Shown here in pieces: positions 1 through 9,090 of a stretch of DNA of 64,000 nucleotides; position 1 is the first letter of the stretch; each line of letters starts with the position of its first letter. Below the pieces are notes generated by a model. It did no database searches. It worked only from the letters and a program-made list of their open reading frames with translations, and had not been told where the DNA came from. This DNA comes from Macrolepiota albuminosa. Its lineage: Eukaryota > Basidiomycota > Agaricomycetes > Agaricales > Agaricaceae. The DNA lies in contig JAMWFC010000049.1 in NCBI GenBank assembly GCA_027475525.1, forward strand, positions 2,092,947 to 2,156,946, written 5' to 3'. Position numbers and translations under genes: made by a program.

Positions 1-1008
1 GGGCTTAAGGAGTCCGTAGGGGCGGTGCCGGGGGACTTTGGCCCGGAGACAGGGTTCGCACGCGCGGACGTACCGGGTGACGTCCTTCTTCATTCCTGGC
101 CAGAAGTAAGTCCAGGAGATAAGTTGGAGTGTTTTGCGGATTCCTGGGTGGCCACGGAGCTTGTGGTCGTGGTGCTGTCGGAGGATGTCGAGGCGTACAT
201 GCTTGAAGTCCGGGGCGTAGATGCGGCCGTCCCGGAGGAGCATTTTGTTATCCAGAGAGAGGGTAAAGGAGGGGTCGGGGCTTCGTCCGTCGGGGGAATT
301 GTTCCGGGGGTCGTGCTGGGCGAAGTAGCTATCTTGGGGGGCGTCCCGAACCTGCCTCAGGATGCCTTCTTCGTTCAGGATTAGTACCGCGTTGAGGTGT
401 TCGGGAGGGATCACCACGCGGTGGTTGAAGGCGTTTCGCTTGGCTTCGAAGGATTTCTTGGGGTAGACGTCGGGTCGTCGGGTGAGGGCATCGGGCTTGG
501 CTCCGAGTCGTCCGGGACGGTAGTGGATGGTAAAATCGTACTCCGAGAGGACCTCAGACCATCGGGCTTGTCGGCGGCTGAGGAGCTTGGTGGTCGTGAA
601 GTACTGCAGGTTATTATGGTCCGAGTAGACTTGGATCCGATGCGGGGTACCCTCGAGGTAAGCTCGCCACTGCTTGAAGGCTTCGACAATCGCGAGGAGT
701 TCCTTGTCGTAGATGTCGTAATTGAGCTCGGCCGGGATCATTGATCGGGTGTAAAAAGCCACGGGTCGGAGTTCCTGGTTGTCCGGCTCCATTTGCGAGA
801 GGATGCCCGCGATGGCATAGTCGGAGGCGTCGCACTCCAGGACAACCGGGAGGGCGGGGTCGTAGTGCCGGAGGATCGGGGCTGAAGTGAAAACTTCCTT
901 GAGTAAGGTGAACGCGCTTTGGCACTTACTGTCCCACCCCCAGGGGGTGTCCTTCCAGGTTAGCCAGTTGAGGGCCTTGGTGATACCGGAGTAGTTGTCG
1001 ATGAAGCG
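1..1008 (-). pseudogene. pol: Element A pol, 3' part: RNase H and integrase N-terminus (partial, open to window edge)
   Basis: This frame is open without a stop from about 1008 to base 1, so it continues outside the window. In order it shows a Ty3 RNase H with ECDASDYAIAG near 820, the YDKELLAIVEAFKQW block near 690 and YSDHNNLQYF near 620, a REARW-type segment (RRQARWSEVL) near 560, and an integrase zinc-binding domain with QHHDHKLRGHPG near 180 and CEPCLRAK near 40. It is in a different frame from the RT just upstream because one C is missing between 1011 and 1010, where FANFYRRF would be expected. The product would remove template RNA and integrate cDNA. It is otherwise undamaged. Classed as a pseudogene only because of that frameshift. 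Confidence 0.85.
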
Positions 1009-1010
1009 CC

Positions 1011-1632
1011 GTAGAAGTTTGCGAACCCGAGGAAGGATTGCACTTCCTTGACGTTTTTCGGAGATGGCCAGTTGAGGATTGCTTCGACCTTTGCGGGGTC
1101 CATGCGAACTCCGTCTGGGGTGACGATGACGCCGAGATATTCGACCTCCGTAGTGTGGAACGAGCACTTCTCCGGTTTCGCGTGTAGGTTGTGACTTCGG
1201 AGGCGTTCGAGAACTTGCCGGACGTGGACTCGATGTTCGTCGAGGGAGTCCGAATAGATCAGGATGTCGTCCAGGTAGACAATGACGAAGACGTCGTTCA
1301 TGTCGTGGAAGATGTCGTTCATGAAGTACTGGAAAGTCGCGGGGGAGTTAGTCATTCCGAATGGCATTACCAGATATTCAAAGAGGCCGTAACGGGTGCG
1401 GAAGGCCGTTTTCCATTCGTGTCCCGGGGCAATCCGGACGTTGTTGTAGCCCGACCGGAGGTCGATCTTTGAGTAAACCTTGGCTTTGCTGAGTCGGTCG
1501 ACGAGGTCTCCGATGAGGGGTAGGGGGTATCGGTTCTTCTTGGTGATCTTGTTCAAGCCCCGGTAGTCGACGCAGAGGCGGAGTGATCCGTCCTTCTTCT
1601 TGGCGAAGAGAACCGGTGCGCCGGCCGCTCCT
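1011..1632 (-). pseudogene. pol: Element A pol: reverse transcriptase (5' end replaced by B)
   Basis: The minus frame reads [15 protein letters not shown] near 1620, NRYPLPLI near 1535, [10 protein letters not shown] near 1450, [20 protein letters not shown] near 1370 and the catalytic [10 protein letters not shown] near 1270, then the [17 protein letters not shown] and [12 protein letters not shown] blocks. These are the ordered motifs of a Ty3/gypsy RT, and the two catalytic aspartates are present. The frame breaks at 1011/1010 by a one-base deletion. The RT enters directly from element B sequence at about 1632, so the residues that normally link protease and RT are missing. It would synthesise element cDNA in the virus-like particle if A were whole. 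Confidence 0.88.
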
Positions 1633-3118
1633 TTTCTAGTGTCTCAATCCTTTCCTCGCGGGACAGCGTGGGGCGGTCACTGATAGCGTTTAGCTGGAGT
1701 ACCTCGTGAATTAGTGCTTGTTGAGGAGTCGCCTCCGCTTCCGTTGTCGTCGTGCTATTCAGGTTGCCTGTCGCTAAGTTCCCGGGGTTCCGACGGTGCC
1801 ACTCATCAATGCGTCCCTGGAACGTCTTATGCTCGGGATATAGGGGAATGATCGCGCCCGAGGGTAAGACTAGTTTCCCGTCCACTCCCCGGCGCGCCTT
1901 CCCTTGTCGCAGATATTGTTCAAGGATAGCGCACCTACCCCTGGTCATGGTATGTCCTGCCTCGCCGCAAAAATGGCAAAGTCCCGTCGGTACGTTGTTT
2001 CTAGGCGCCGAGAGACTAGTCGAGATCAAGGTCTCCAGTTTATTCATGACATTAGCGACTGCATTGCTGACGGCAGTTTCCAAGTCCTCCTTCTTGACAT
2101 ACCCATTACGGTCATTGGCGGCGCTAGGTGCTGGCGACTCTGTCTTGGGTGCCATTCCTCCATGGTCCGCCCCAGGTCGCTGTAAGGGTATACCCGTATC
2201 CGTACCCTTTAATACCCACTTTCCTGCCTCAAAGACCTTTTCTATGTCGTATGGTTCCTCGGGGTGATGATCATGCATAATGATCTCCAAGCGTTGCGCA
2301 ATCTTAGTCCATAACGAAGTCGGGAATCCTTGTTGAAACAAACGGCGCTCCTCGTTCCCATATAACTTCCCATTTTGGACCAGCCATCTCGCTATCTGCT
2401 GGAAATCACGATAATAAGTCGATAGCGCTCCTAAAGTATAGATACCAGCCGCGAAGGTGTCCTGTACTAGCTTCTGGATTTCCATTACCGTATAACGCGT
2501 AGCTTCTTCGGCGCCAGGATATAAATGAATGATAGCCTTTTTCCATTCATCATAGGTAAAAGGCCTAGGTGGTGCGTCACTAGTAAGTCCTTGGAACTCC
2601 TTCAGCCCTGTCCATGATTCGGCTGTGTCGTATGAGACGTATCTGGCGGCGTATTCTTTCATTTGTGTATCGTCGGTTACCCGGCAATCGCGTAGCAGAT
2701 ACTCCAACTCTTTGAAGTACTGCGTTAGTTCGCGAGGTTTCGTTTCGTCCCATTTTGGCGACGAGAAGTGGTTTTGGGGTGGCATGCGCTGATTGTTCGG
2801 CTGATCCATTCCGATAGGTGTATTTGTCGAGGTAGGAAGGGTGGTGGTGCTCGTGTTACTTAGCGTCGATGTCGTAGGTACCGGCTCAGTCAGCTCCAAG
2901 TCGCTAGGTTCTGGCGATAATAGCCTAGATAACTCTTCCAGAGGCGTAAGCGGCGTATGGTTTTCGCCTGCTAAGTATTCAAATGGTCGGGAAAACGGGA
3001 AAAAGCTCTCAGCTAGACTGTCTGGTGCGGCCTCAAGCTCCTGATCCAAAGTCTGTCTCGGTAGCGCGCCTGGTAAGTGTGGTGATTTGGTGGTACTTGG
3101 TTCAAGCGCGCTCTCCAA
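1633..3118 (-). pseudogene. gag: Element B gag with zinc knuckle, C-terminally truncated
   Basis: The minus-strand frame is open from 3118 and enters A sequence at about 1633, after which it reads A's RT out of frame. The first ATG that gives a gag-like start is near 2809 (MDQPNNQRMPPQ); the 103 codons upstream start from a non-ATG codon and are Ser/Thr/Pro-rich. The middle resembles the alpha-helical retrotransposon gag domain (LTQYFKELEYLLRDC, then TYDEWKKAIIHLYPG and LSTYYRDFQQIARWL). A CCHC knuckle follows at about 1965-1925 (CHFCGEAGHTMTRGRC). The product would form the particle and bind genomic RNA. The normal join to a protease is missing because B stops at the junction with A. Confidence 0.75.
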
Positions 3119-3200
3119 CAGGAGGCGGCGCTGTCGCTGGGCTCGAGTTTCCGGCGGAATTCTGTCTCAGAAGAACCCCTCGCGGTGGGCTCCAAAATGA

Positions 3201-3208
3201 TGACGCCA
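3201..3208 (-). other. Element B probable tRNA primer-binding site
   Basis: On the minus strand, sequence ending in ACCACA (an LTR-type 3' end, at 3211) is followed after two bases by TGGCGTCA. A TGG-initial site 0-3 bases past an LTR is the usual form of a primer site that pairs with the CCA end of a tRNA. The tRNA is not identified. This differs from A, which shows a self-primer instead. Confidence 0.5.
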
Positions 3209-3210
3209 AC

Positions 3211-4285
3211 TGTGGTTGGGTGCGCTGGACGTATACGCAGTACAACGCCGTCTCCAGCGCTTGGCGTGCGTAGTTGTGAGGAGTCCTGACAGGGTCCCGG
3301 TGTGCTCGAGTGGAGGTAGTAAAACGATGCGCTAGATTGTAGCGCTTCGGGGGCTACCTGGCAGACGGTTAGCGTCGTGGTTTAAGCAAAGATGTTGGAG
3401 AAAAGACGAGTAGCGCAGCGTATTGTGCCCGTAAGTGGCACCGTAAACGATGAAGACGAGATAGACAGAGCTAGCACCCGACTTAGCGACGAAGTCGGAG
3501 GAGGCTAGCGCGAGTTGAACGCTAAGTGTAACTGTGAGTTCGAGGGGTTACGATTTGTTTTTATATACATGAAAAGTAGCTATTTTATATACAGTGCGCT
3601 ACTGTGTTTGCCAAGATACAAGTCCATCTGCGGCGCTACCTCCTAGCGCCTCTCCTCGTGGCTTACTCTAACGGCGACCTGTCAACGGCGACCTTGTGCA
3701 CATGGCTGACAGCGACCAACGGCGTTATGACCCACGGCGACCTGCGGTGACTCTATATTGACTTAGAGTTGTACGAGTCTGCTCACTTTTCTATAACTCC
3801 GATTGGCCAGGCTGTTCCGGGGTATGGTCGGAAAATCCTCGACAGACGCCGTGAGCGCTAATGTCAGCGCTACTCATTGTATTAGTTCCTGTCAGGTCCA
3901 GATGTCGGATTTAAGTATATCCAGTGCCGCCGTCATTGATCCCTTTAGACTTCTGATTGAAGTGCCTCGTCCAATGGCAGCGCCTGCTGCTGGCTCCTTC
4001 TGGAAGTGATCGGGGTTTAGTTATAGTCCTCTCCCGCCATTGTGTTAGCGCTATACGTTATGAGCCTCCTTTGTCCTTGGGCTAGGTGAAAGGAGTGCGC
4101 TGTAGGCCTGGTAGCTAGGGGTTAGGATAAGTTTCCACATCCTGTAGTAATTTGCCAGAGCTAGAGCTGCTCTATATTCCCAACTGGTCGCTAGAGTCCT
4201 GAATACGTCAAGTGTTGGTTGGCCTATAATGTCCCTTGATGCGCTCAGTCCGAGTAGAAGCCTATCACCGGTGTTTTCGGCCCGG
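3211..4285 (-). other. Element B 5' LTR and upstream sequence (limits unresolved)
   Basis: This 1.1-kb stretch has no convincing gene. The minus strand carries two TATA-like boxes (TATATAAAA-type, about 3570 and 3600) upstream of the LTR end at 3211, so U3 must reach above 3600. I could not find the TG start of the LTR with confidence; it probably lies between 3700 and 4050. The open frame from 4285 down to 4051 is a run-on of the A protease frame into B, and I do not recognise it. The words TAGCGC and GCGCTA recur here unusually often, as they do in element D. Confidence 0.45.
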
Positions 4286-5625
4286 AGGTGTTCCTCAGGT
4301 AGCGTCGGGGATACCTGGAGCTGGTAGGCCGGGATGCCGTCCTGGAGAATTCGCGCGAAGGGGGTGCAGCCGATGATTTTGATGTCCGGGGTTCCGGGTG
4401 AGTCAGGGGGGTTGTTGGGTTCGGGGCTAGGCCTGGGGGGTCGGTGGTTCCGGGCGGAGTAACGAGGCCCCTTGTAACAATTTCGAGGGACGTTGGGGGG
4501 AAACTTGATGGGTTCCCTTCGGGAAGTTTCGGGGCGCCCCGGGTCCTCCGAGGCCCGTGGGTAGAGGTGGATGGCGGCGGCGAGGTGGGCCTCCGGGCTA
4601 GGGAAGGTCATGGTGAGGTCTTCCCAGCGGATGTCGGGGTTCACCTCCCGGAGCCAAGGGAGGCCTAGGACGATGGGGGTCGCTTCGGGGAGTCGCGTGA
4701 CCAGGAAGTCGGCCGGGAACGTTAGGTCGTTGTCAAGCGTTATGGTGGTGGAGTGTCCCTTCGTGATAAGTCCGGCGGTGGCGTCGTTCCCATCGAAGAG
4801 CCGGAGCCCGAGAGGTTTGTCGAGCTGGGTGTAGGGGAGGGCGAGGCGGTCGCTGATGAACATTCCGGTGGCTCCGCTATCGATGAGGGCGGGAAGACGT
4901 TTGGTGGCGGCGCCGAGGCGGACATGGATCACGAAGGAGCGGGTGGCCCGGGAGCGGAGGCCGGGGGGCTCCTCCCGGGGACACCGGGGGTCCTCCGGAC
5001 CCGTTGGAGGGGGCGGGGGTTCGAAGGGGATTGTTTCTTGGGTTGCGTCTCGGTCGAGGGCAAGCGTGAGGGCCCTCCAGTCGATTCGGGGATTGGTGGC
5101 ACGCAGCCATGGGAGTCCGAGGACGAGGGGGGCGGCGGCGTGGAGCCTGGTGACCAGGAGTCGGAGTGTCTGGTGATGGCCGGAGGCGAAGGTCACGGGC
5201 ATTTGCACGAAGTGGGTGATGTCGCCGGCGGAGGAGGAGTTTCCGTCGAAGAGTCGGAGATGGATGGGGATGGGGAGCCTTTGGGGGGGCTGGGGGGCAA
5301 GGGCCGCCCAGGTTTTGTCAATGAAGTTGTCGGTGGCGCCGCTGTCAACGAGGGTGTTGATGGGCGCCGGGGAGGAGGCGAGGGTGGTACGGAGGAGGAG
5401 GGACTGTGGGGAGTGAGAGGGGAGGTGGGCCAGGAGGGTGTCCGAGGGTTGTTGAGCCGTGGCGCGAAGGTGGGAGACCGGGGCGGAGAAGACGTCGGGG
5501 TCCGGACCGCGATTCAGAATGTCTTCTGTTTCTAAATCGCTGGGTCGTTTTCCGTAAACTGGAAGTCGCAGTCTTCCCCGTCGATGGTCCAGACGGCCCG
5601 ACCCATGGTCTGGCGCTTTGGGCAA
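4051..5625 (-). CDS. Element A protease ORF with two retropepsin-like domains; 3' end is B sequence
   Basis: The frame overlaps the end of gag by 94 nt and lies in the -1 frame relative to it, so expression by -1 frameshifting is likely (inference). It starts at a non-ATG codon, which supports read-in from gag. Two aspartic protease signatures are visible, LVDSGATDNFIDKTW near 5340 and LIDSGATGMFISDRL near 4880, each followed by a VLGLPWLR block (about 5130 and 4670). Such doubled retropepsin units suggest one catalytic and one structural copy, or a fused dimer. The pre-RT block IIGCTPFARILQDGIPAY occurs near 4360. From about 4290 to the stop at 4051 the residues belong to B and are unrelated. 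The A-derived part is undamaged. Confidence 0.8.
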   Translation of the reverse strand: MPKAPDHGSGRLDHRRGRLRLPVYGKRPSDLETEDILNRGPDPDVFSAPVSHLRATAQQPSDTLLAHLPSHSPQSLLLRTTLASSPAPINTLVDSGATDNFIDKTWAALAPQPPQRLPIPIHLRLFDGNSSSAGDITHFVQMPVTFASGHHQTLRLLVTRLHAAAPLVLGLPWLRATNPRIDWRALTLALDRDATQETIPFEPPPPPTGPEDPRCPREEPPGLRSRATRSFVIHVRLGAATKRLPALIDSGATGMFISDRLALPYTQLDKPLGLRLFDGNDATAGLITKGHSTTITLDNDLTFPADFLVTRLPEATPIVLGLPWLREVNPDIRWEDLTMTFPSPEAHLAAAIHLYPRASEDPGRPETSRREPIKFPPNVPRNCYKGPRYSARNHRPPRPSPEPNNPPDSPGTPDIKIIGCTPFARILQDGIPAYQLQVSPTLPEEHLRAENTGDRLLLGLSASRDIIGQPTLDVFRTLATSWEYRAALALANYYRMWKLILTPSYQAYSALLSPSPRTKEAHNV

Positions 5626-8204
5626 CTGCCGATGAAGTGTCCGGGTTCCCCGCAGAGGAGGCAGGTGCCCTTCCGGCGTCGCTGTTCCTGAACATCGTCG
5701 GGGACATCGATCCAGGGGCGGTCGGGGTTCCTGACTCGGTTTGCTCGAAGAGCTTCCTCTTTGTCGTCTTCGGGGTGTTCGTCGGCTGGGACGTCGGGGT
5801 CGTCTGGGTCTCCGGGAAGGGGGTCGGGGGTGTCGTTGATGTCGGCTGCGTTGAGGGCAGCTGGTGGTCGTGGTGCCGGGGCGCGGGGCGGTCCCGGGGG
5901 TCCTCGTCCTGGGGTCGGACGCGTGGTGGGGTCTTGCGGCACCTGGCTAGGGCCTTCGGAGTGATTGGCCTTCCAAGAGGGTCCTCCCGAAGGGGCCCAA
6001 TGGCTCCGGGAGCCGGAGTACTCGTTGCGATCTTCCCAGTACCTTTGGTCGATCTGGGTCACCAGTGCCTTGTAGCCGTTGTATGTTGCCTGCTTGGGGG
6101 TGAGGCGGAGGACGTCTTTGATTCGCTGAGGGAGCGCTCGCCGGAGGGCGAACCGGAGGGCGTTGTAGTTCCAGCCCGTCTCATAGGCCTCCTTCTCGAA
6201 TCGGACGATGAAGGTGGCAAAGCGCTCCTCGGATCTCATTCGGAGGTTGAAGAGGTTTTCTTCGGCTTCCGCGACGGTGTCGAAGATGCCGAAGCGGCCG
6301 GAGAATTCCTGCACGAAGGCCGCCCACTGAGATAACACGGGGTTGTTGGGGTCGAACCGGAGGAGGGCCGTGTAGTGGTCGAAGGCCAATCCCTGCAGGT
6401 ACGAGGCGGCGAATGCGACGCGGGACCCTTCGAGCTGAAACGTGACGGGTTTGGCTTGAAACATGTTGAGGCACTGCATCAGGAAGGTTCGCCACCTCCG
6501 GGGGTCGCGTCCGTGGAAGGGTTCGGGCTTCTGTATGTCGAGCTTGCCTTCCCGGGCGAGGGCGTCCCGGGTGTCGTCCTGCGGGTTCGGTGGGCGCGGG
6601 GGGGGAGCGGCGTGGTAGTAGTAGTAGTAGTGGTTCCCTCCCCCCTGCTGAGGTGGGAAGGCGCCGGCGGCGGCGCCCCATCCCCCGGGGGGTCCTCCGT
6701 CTGGTGGGCCTCCTCCGGGGGGCTGGCCGTGCCCCCCGGGCGGGGGTCCGGGGGCCCATTGGGGGTTGGGGGGCTCCCGTGGGGGCGGCGGGGGGCCGCC
6801 GGGTCCGAGGGGGTGGGCAGCGAGAGGAGGTCGTCCCGGAGGGGGAGGGGGTGGGTGGGGGCCCTGTCCGGGGTGTTGGGGGGGTTGACCGTAAGGGGGT
6901 CGAGGGAGTCCCGGGTCAGGGCCATGCGAGGGTCGGGGGGGCCTGTAGTCGGGGAAGGCCCGGGGGGGTCCTGGCCCGAAGGGGGGCCGGGGCGGGGCTG
7001 GCTGTGGGCGGGTGTCGTCCTGGGGTCCCGGGGGTCCTTCGCGGCCTCGGGGGGGGCGCAGGTCCAGGTGGGGTGGGCGTTCGCGGTTAAATTCGGGGGC
7101 GGTAGCGGGAGGGGGGTTCCCGGGGTTCTGAGGTTCGTCGATGTACGAGAGGGTGTCGTCCGAGGTGTCGTCGCTCTCAGGTCGGGGTTTACCTCCCGGG
7201 GGTAGGGGGTTGCCTTCGGCCGCCTGTGCCCACGTGTTGAAGGTGCCGGGCACGGAGTAGGCTCGGGGACGGGCGGAGAGTCCGACGGTGTGGGCGGCGG
7301 GTTGGTCGAAGAGGCCCCCAGTCGGGTTTAGGGACCGCAGAGTGGCAGAGGCGGCGTTGAGCTCCTCCTGCCGTCGTTGGTCTCGCGGCGGGGGGTTCCC
7401 TCGGGTACCTGAGCGGGGGTCGTCCCTCTGGACGTGGAACGAGCGGGCCGGATCCAGAGGGTCCTCGAAGCGGCGGGGGTTGGGGCTGGTGTGGATTTCG
7501 TCTATCAGGCTCTGGAGTTCGTCCCGGAGCGTCGGGTCCACTTGCAGCGTTCTTTTGGTGTTGTCGGGGAGGGTCCCTTTCAGGAATTGGTCGTGGAAGC
7601 GGAGGAGGCGATTGGCCCATTCTTCCGGCGTGCCCCGGAGGTCGTGGTTGCCGAGGGTGACCAAGAGGGCGCGCGTGCGTCGGGCGAATTCCTCGGGGGA
7701 GGTGCGGAGTGCGCGCAGCACTTCGTCTCGCTGTCGGAGGTACTCCTCCGTTCGTCGCTCCAGGGGAGAGGTCGGAGGGCGGGCCGGCGGGGCTGCCATG
7801 GGGCGTGGCCGATTCTGGGGTGGTTCCGGGGTTTCTGTATTCGAGGGGGGTGGTTGGGGTTGGGCAGCCTGCGGCCAGGGTGCGAATGGCCCTCTGCTGG
7901 CGGGGGGTAGATTGGCTCCCCATGGGGTTTCGGGGAGTCCCCCGGGTACCATCCTGTAGGTGCCAGAGTTGACGGGAGGGTTGGCGTACATCCGCCAGTC
8001 CGGAGGATGCAGAAGCTGGCTGGCCGAGGGGCCGTAGGCTCCATTCGGGTCGGGGGCCCAGAATCGGGGTGCGGGGTAGATTTCGGGGATCGGGGGTGGG
8101 TATACGGGTTGGGGGGTACTGTGGTTGTATTGTTCGGGTAGTGGGCGACCGTAGGCATCGGTTTGGTAGCCCACGGGGTAGTAGACGGGGGTGTACGTAG
8201 ACAT
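5532..8204 (-). CDS. gag: Element A gag polyprotein with long proline-rich N-terminus and CCHC knuckle
   Basis: This 890-codon ORF starts at an ATG only 20 nt after the self-primer site, as in compact Tf1/sushi elements. Residues 1 to about 500 are dominated by Pro, Gly and Arg. From about residue 530 a retrotransposon gag domain is visible (KPEPFHGRDPRRWRTFL, LQGLAFDHYTALL, then a GWNYNALRFALRRALP block). A CCHC knuckle follows near the end (CLLCGEPGHFIGSC, about 5680-5640). The coding strand is extremely CpG-rich with no stop, in contrast to the decayed elements elsewhere in this window. The product would build the particle and package element RNA. Confidence 0.85.
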   Translation of the reverse strand: MSTYTPVYYPVGYQTDAYGRPLPEQYNHSTPQPVYPPPIPEIYPAPRFWAPDPNGAYGPSASQLLHPPDWRMYANPPVNSGTYRMVPGGLPETPWGANLPPASRGPFAPWPQAAQPQPPPSNTETPEPPQNRPRPMAAPPARPPTSPLERRTEEYLRQRDEVLRALRTSPEEFARRTRALLVTLGNHDLRGTPEEWANRLLRFHDQFLKGTLPDNTKRTLQVDPTLRDELQSLIDEIHTSPNPRRFEDPLDPARSFHVQRDDPRSGTRGNPPPRDQRRQEELNAASATLRSLNPTGGLFDQPAAHTVGLSARPRAYSVPGTFNTWAQAAEGNPLPPGGKPRPESDDTSDDTLSYIDEPQNPGNPPPATAPEFNRERPPHLDLRPPRGREGPPGPQDDTRPQPAPPRPPFGPGPPRAFPDYRPPRPSHGPDPGLPRPPYGQPPQHPGQGPHPPPPPPGRPPLAAHPLGPGGPPPPPREPPNPQWAPGPPPGGHGQPPGGGPPDGGPPGGWGAAAGAFPPQQGGGNHYYYYYHAAPPPRPPNPQDDTRDALAREGKLDIQKPEPFHGRDPRRWRTFLMQCLNMFQAKPVTFQLEGSRVAFAASYLQGLAFDHYTALLRFDPNNPVLSQWAAFVQEFSGRFGIFDTVAEAEENLFNLRMRSEERFATFIVRFEKEAYETGWNYNALRFALRRALPQRIKDVLRLTPKQATYNGYKALVTQIDQRYWEDRNEYSGSRSHWAPSGGPSWKANHSEGPSQVPQDPTTRPTPGRGPPGPPRAPAPRPPAALNAADINDTPDPLPGDPDDPDVPADEHPEDDKEEALRANRVRNPDRPWIDVPDDVQEQRRRKGTCLLCGEPGHFIGSCPKRQTMGRAVWTIDGEDCDFQFTENDPAI

Positions 8205-8223
8205 CGAGAACGGGGTAAGGGGG

Positions 8224-8235
8224 AGTCTTGATATT
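8224..8235 (-). other. Element A self-primer (PBS) site
   Basis: One base past the LTR end the minus strand reads AATATCAAGACT. This is the exact reverse complement of AGTCTTGATATT at 8623-8612 inside the LTR, at the position expected for the 5' end of the transcript. A 12-nt match of this kind is the hallmark of Tf1/sushi elements, where the mRNA 5' end folds back and is cleaved to prime cDNA synthesis. No TGG-type tRNA site is seen here. Confidence 0.8.
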
Positions 8236-8236
8236 A

Positions 8237-9090
8237 TGTCAGGTTCCGCTGACGACGGGGGCCTCCGGGGGCAAGCGGGTCCTTACTAGGCGGACTCGAA
8301 GTCTACGGAGAGTCTCCGGGTGAGTTCCGGAGTTTTGGGTAGGGCGCGGGGTGGCTACGGAGCGCCGGAGTTCGTAGGAGAAGGTAGAGCAGGATCCCGG
8401 GCTAAGTCCGGAATACGAGGCGGGGGTGGGCGGAGCCTTGTTAGGGCAGAGGGGTGATCGAGACTGAGACCGGGAGACTGAGACGGGAACCAGGAGACTA
8501 AGTTAGAATTGAAGTGAGACTTTTTAAAGGGCCGGGAGACTTGAGAGAGTAAGACAGATAGATTGAGACAAGTATCAAATAGACAAGAGAGTATAGAGAC
8601 GAGTTTATAGCAATATCAAGACTACCGTAACGTACTACGAGCTGCGGGTTAAGTACCAGGTGCCGGCTGAGCTCCGGCCCCCTGGGTAAGGTCCGTACCC
8701 CTTCCATGTGGTGCATCCCGTGCAGCGTATTGTCCGGGTGTCAGTCCTCTGCGGTCGAGTAGTCCCGGGGGGCACAGATGGGTTGCGGTGTATTGCCCGG
8801 GTTCGGGAGTGGCGCCGGGAGGGCGGCGTCAAGTGGGGGGCGGCCTCCGGCATGATCGATCGGGGCTTGGGGCGGCGTCCGGGGCACGTGGCGCGTTGGC
8901 GGGGCTTCGGGCCTTATCCGGGGGTCGAGCATCGGGTTGGGCCGGGTCGGCCCTGGTCGGGGTGGTCTCGGGTTTAGTCGGTCTTGTCCCGATGTGTTCC
9001 GGGGGCGCGCTGGGGGGGTTGGGTTTCAAAGGAGGGGTTCCAGGCAGGACTTACTGGGGGGTCGGGGTGGCGCAGGCGTGGCTCGTGACA
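8237..9090 (-). repeat. Element A 5' LTR (854 bp, TGTCA...TGACA)
   Basis: The minus strand starts TGTCACGAGCC at 9090 and ends CCTGACA at 8237, giving a 5-bp terminal inverted repeat (TGTCA/TGACA). It is followed by the self-primer site and then gag. The ORFs that can be drawn through it on either strand are GC-rich chance frames. The flanking five bases on the C1 side are GTGAT (9091-9095); the matching copy lies outside the window. Confidence 0.82.
8612..8657 (-). promoter_or_regulatory. Element A LTR core promoter and predicted transcript start
   Basis: TACTTAA (8657-8651, minus) lies 32 nt upstream of AGTCTTGATATT (8623-8612), the sequence complementary to the self-primer site. In self-priming elements that complementary sequence is the very 5' end of the RNA, so the start is predicted at or near 8623. 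That would make U3 about 467 bp. Confidence 0.55.

Larger units (their letters stand above)
1633..4285 (-). mobile_element. Element B fragment inside A: LTR-like region, primer site and gag of another gypsy element
   Basis: Both ends abut A coding sequence: the A protease frame is left near 4290 and A RT is entered at 1632. On the minus strand B reads unassigned sequence (4285 to about 4050), an LTR-like tract with TATA boxes, a primer site (3208-3201) and a gag ORF cut off at 1633. B has no pol of its own here and no second LTR, and I see no target duplication. It is therefore not a simple insertion: a template-switch chimera, a deletion after insertion, or an assembly join would all fit. 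The edges are uncertain by about 10 bases. Confidence 0.6.
1..9090 (-). mobile_element. Element A: Ty3/gypsy chromovirus-type LTR retrotransposon, interrupted by B, running off the window
   Basis: Read on the minus strand the order is 5' LTR (9090-8237), self-primer site (8235-8224), gag (8204-5532), aspartic protease (5625 to about 4290), then a foreign segment B (about 4285-1633), then reverse transcriptase, RNase H and the start of integrase (1632-1). The 3' part and 3' LTR lie outside the window. The coding sequence is GC- and CpG-rich and shows only one small indel (1010/1011), so A is a recent insertion. Its LTR abuts the C1 ORF at 9090/9091, so A landed in C1. About 300 nt of the protease-RT linker seem lost where B lies (inference from the usual length of this linker). 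Confidence 0.88.

Noticed and set aside
1553..1632. C-terminal 26 residues of the B gag frame
   Set aside because: They are A RT sequence read out of frame after the junction.
4753..8158. Long open frames on the plus strand and in extra minus frames across A gag and protease
   Set aside because: They are shadows in GC-rich, proline-coding DNA; the minus frames with gag and protease motifs are the real ones.
8788..9090. Gly-rich open frame upstream of the C1 coiled coil
   Set aside because: It lies in the A LTR; only the part after 9090 belongs to C1.
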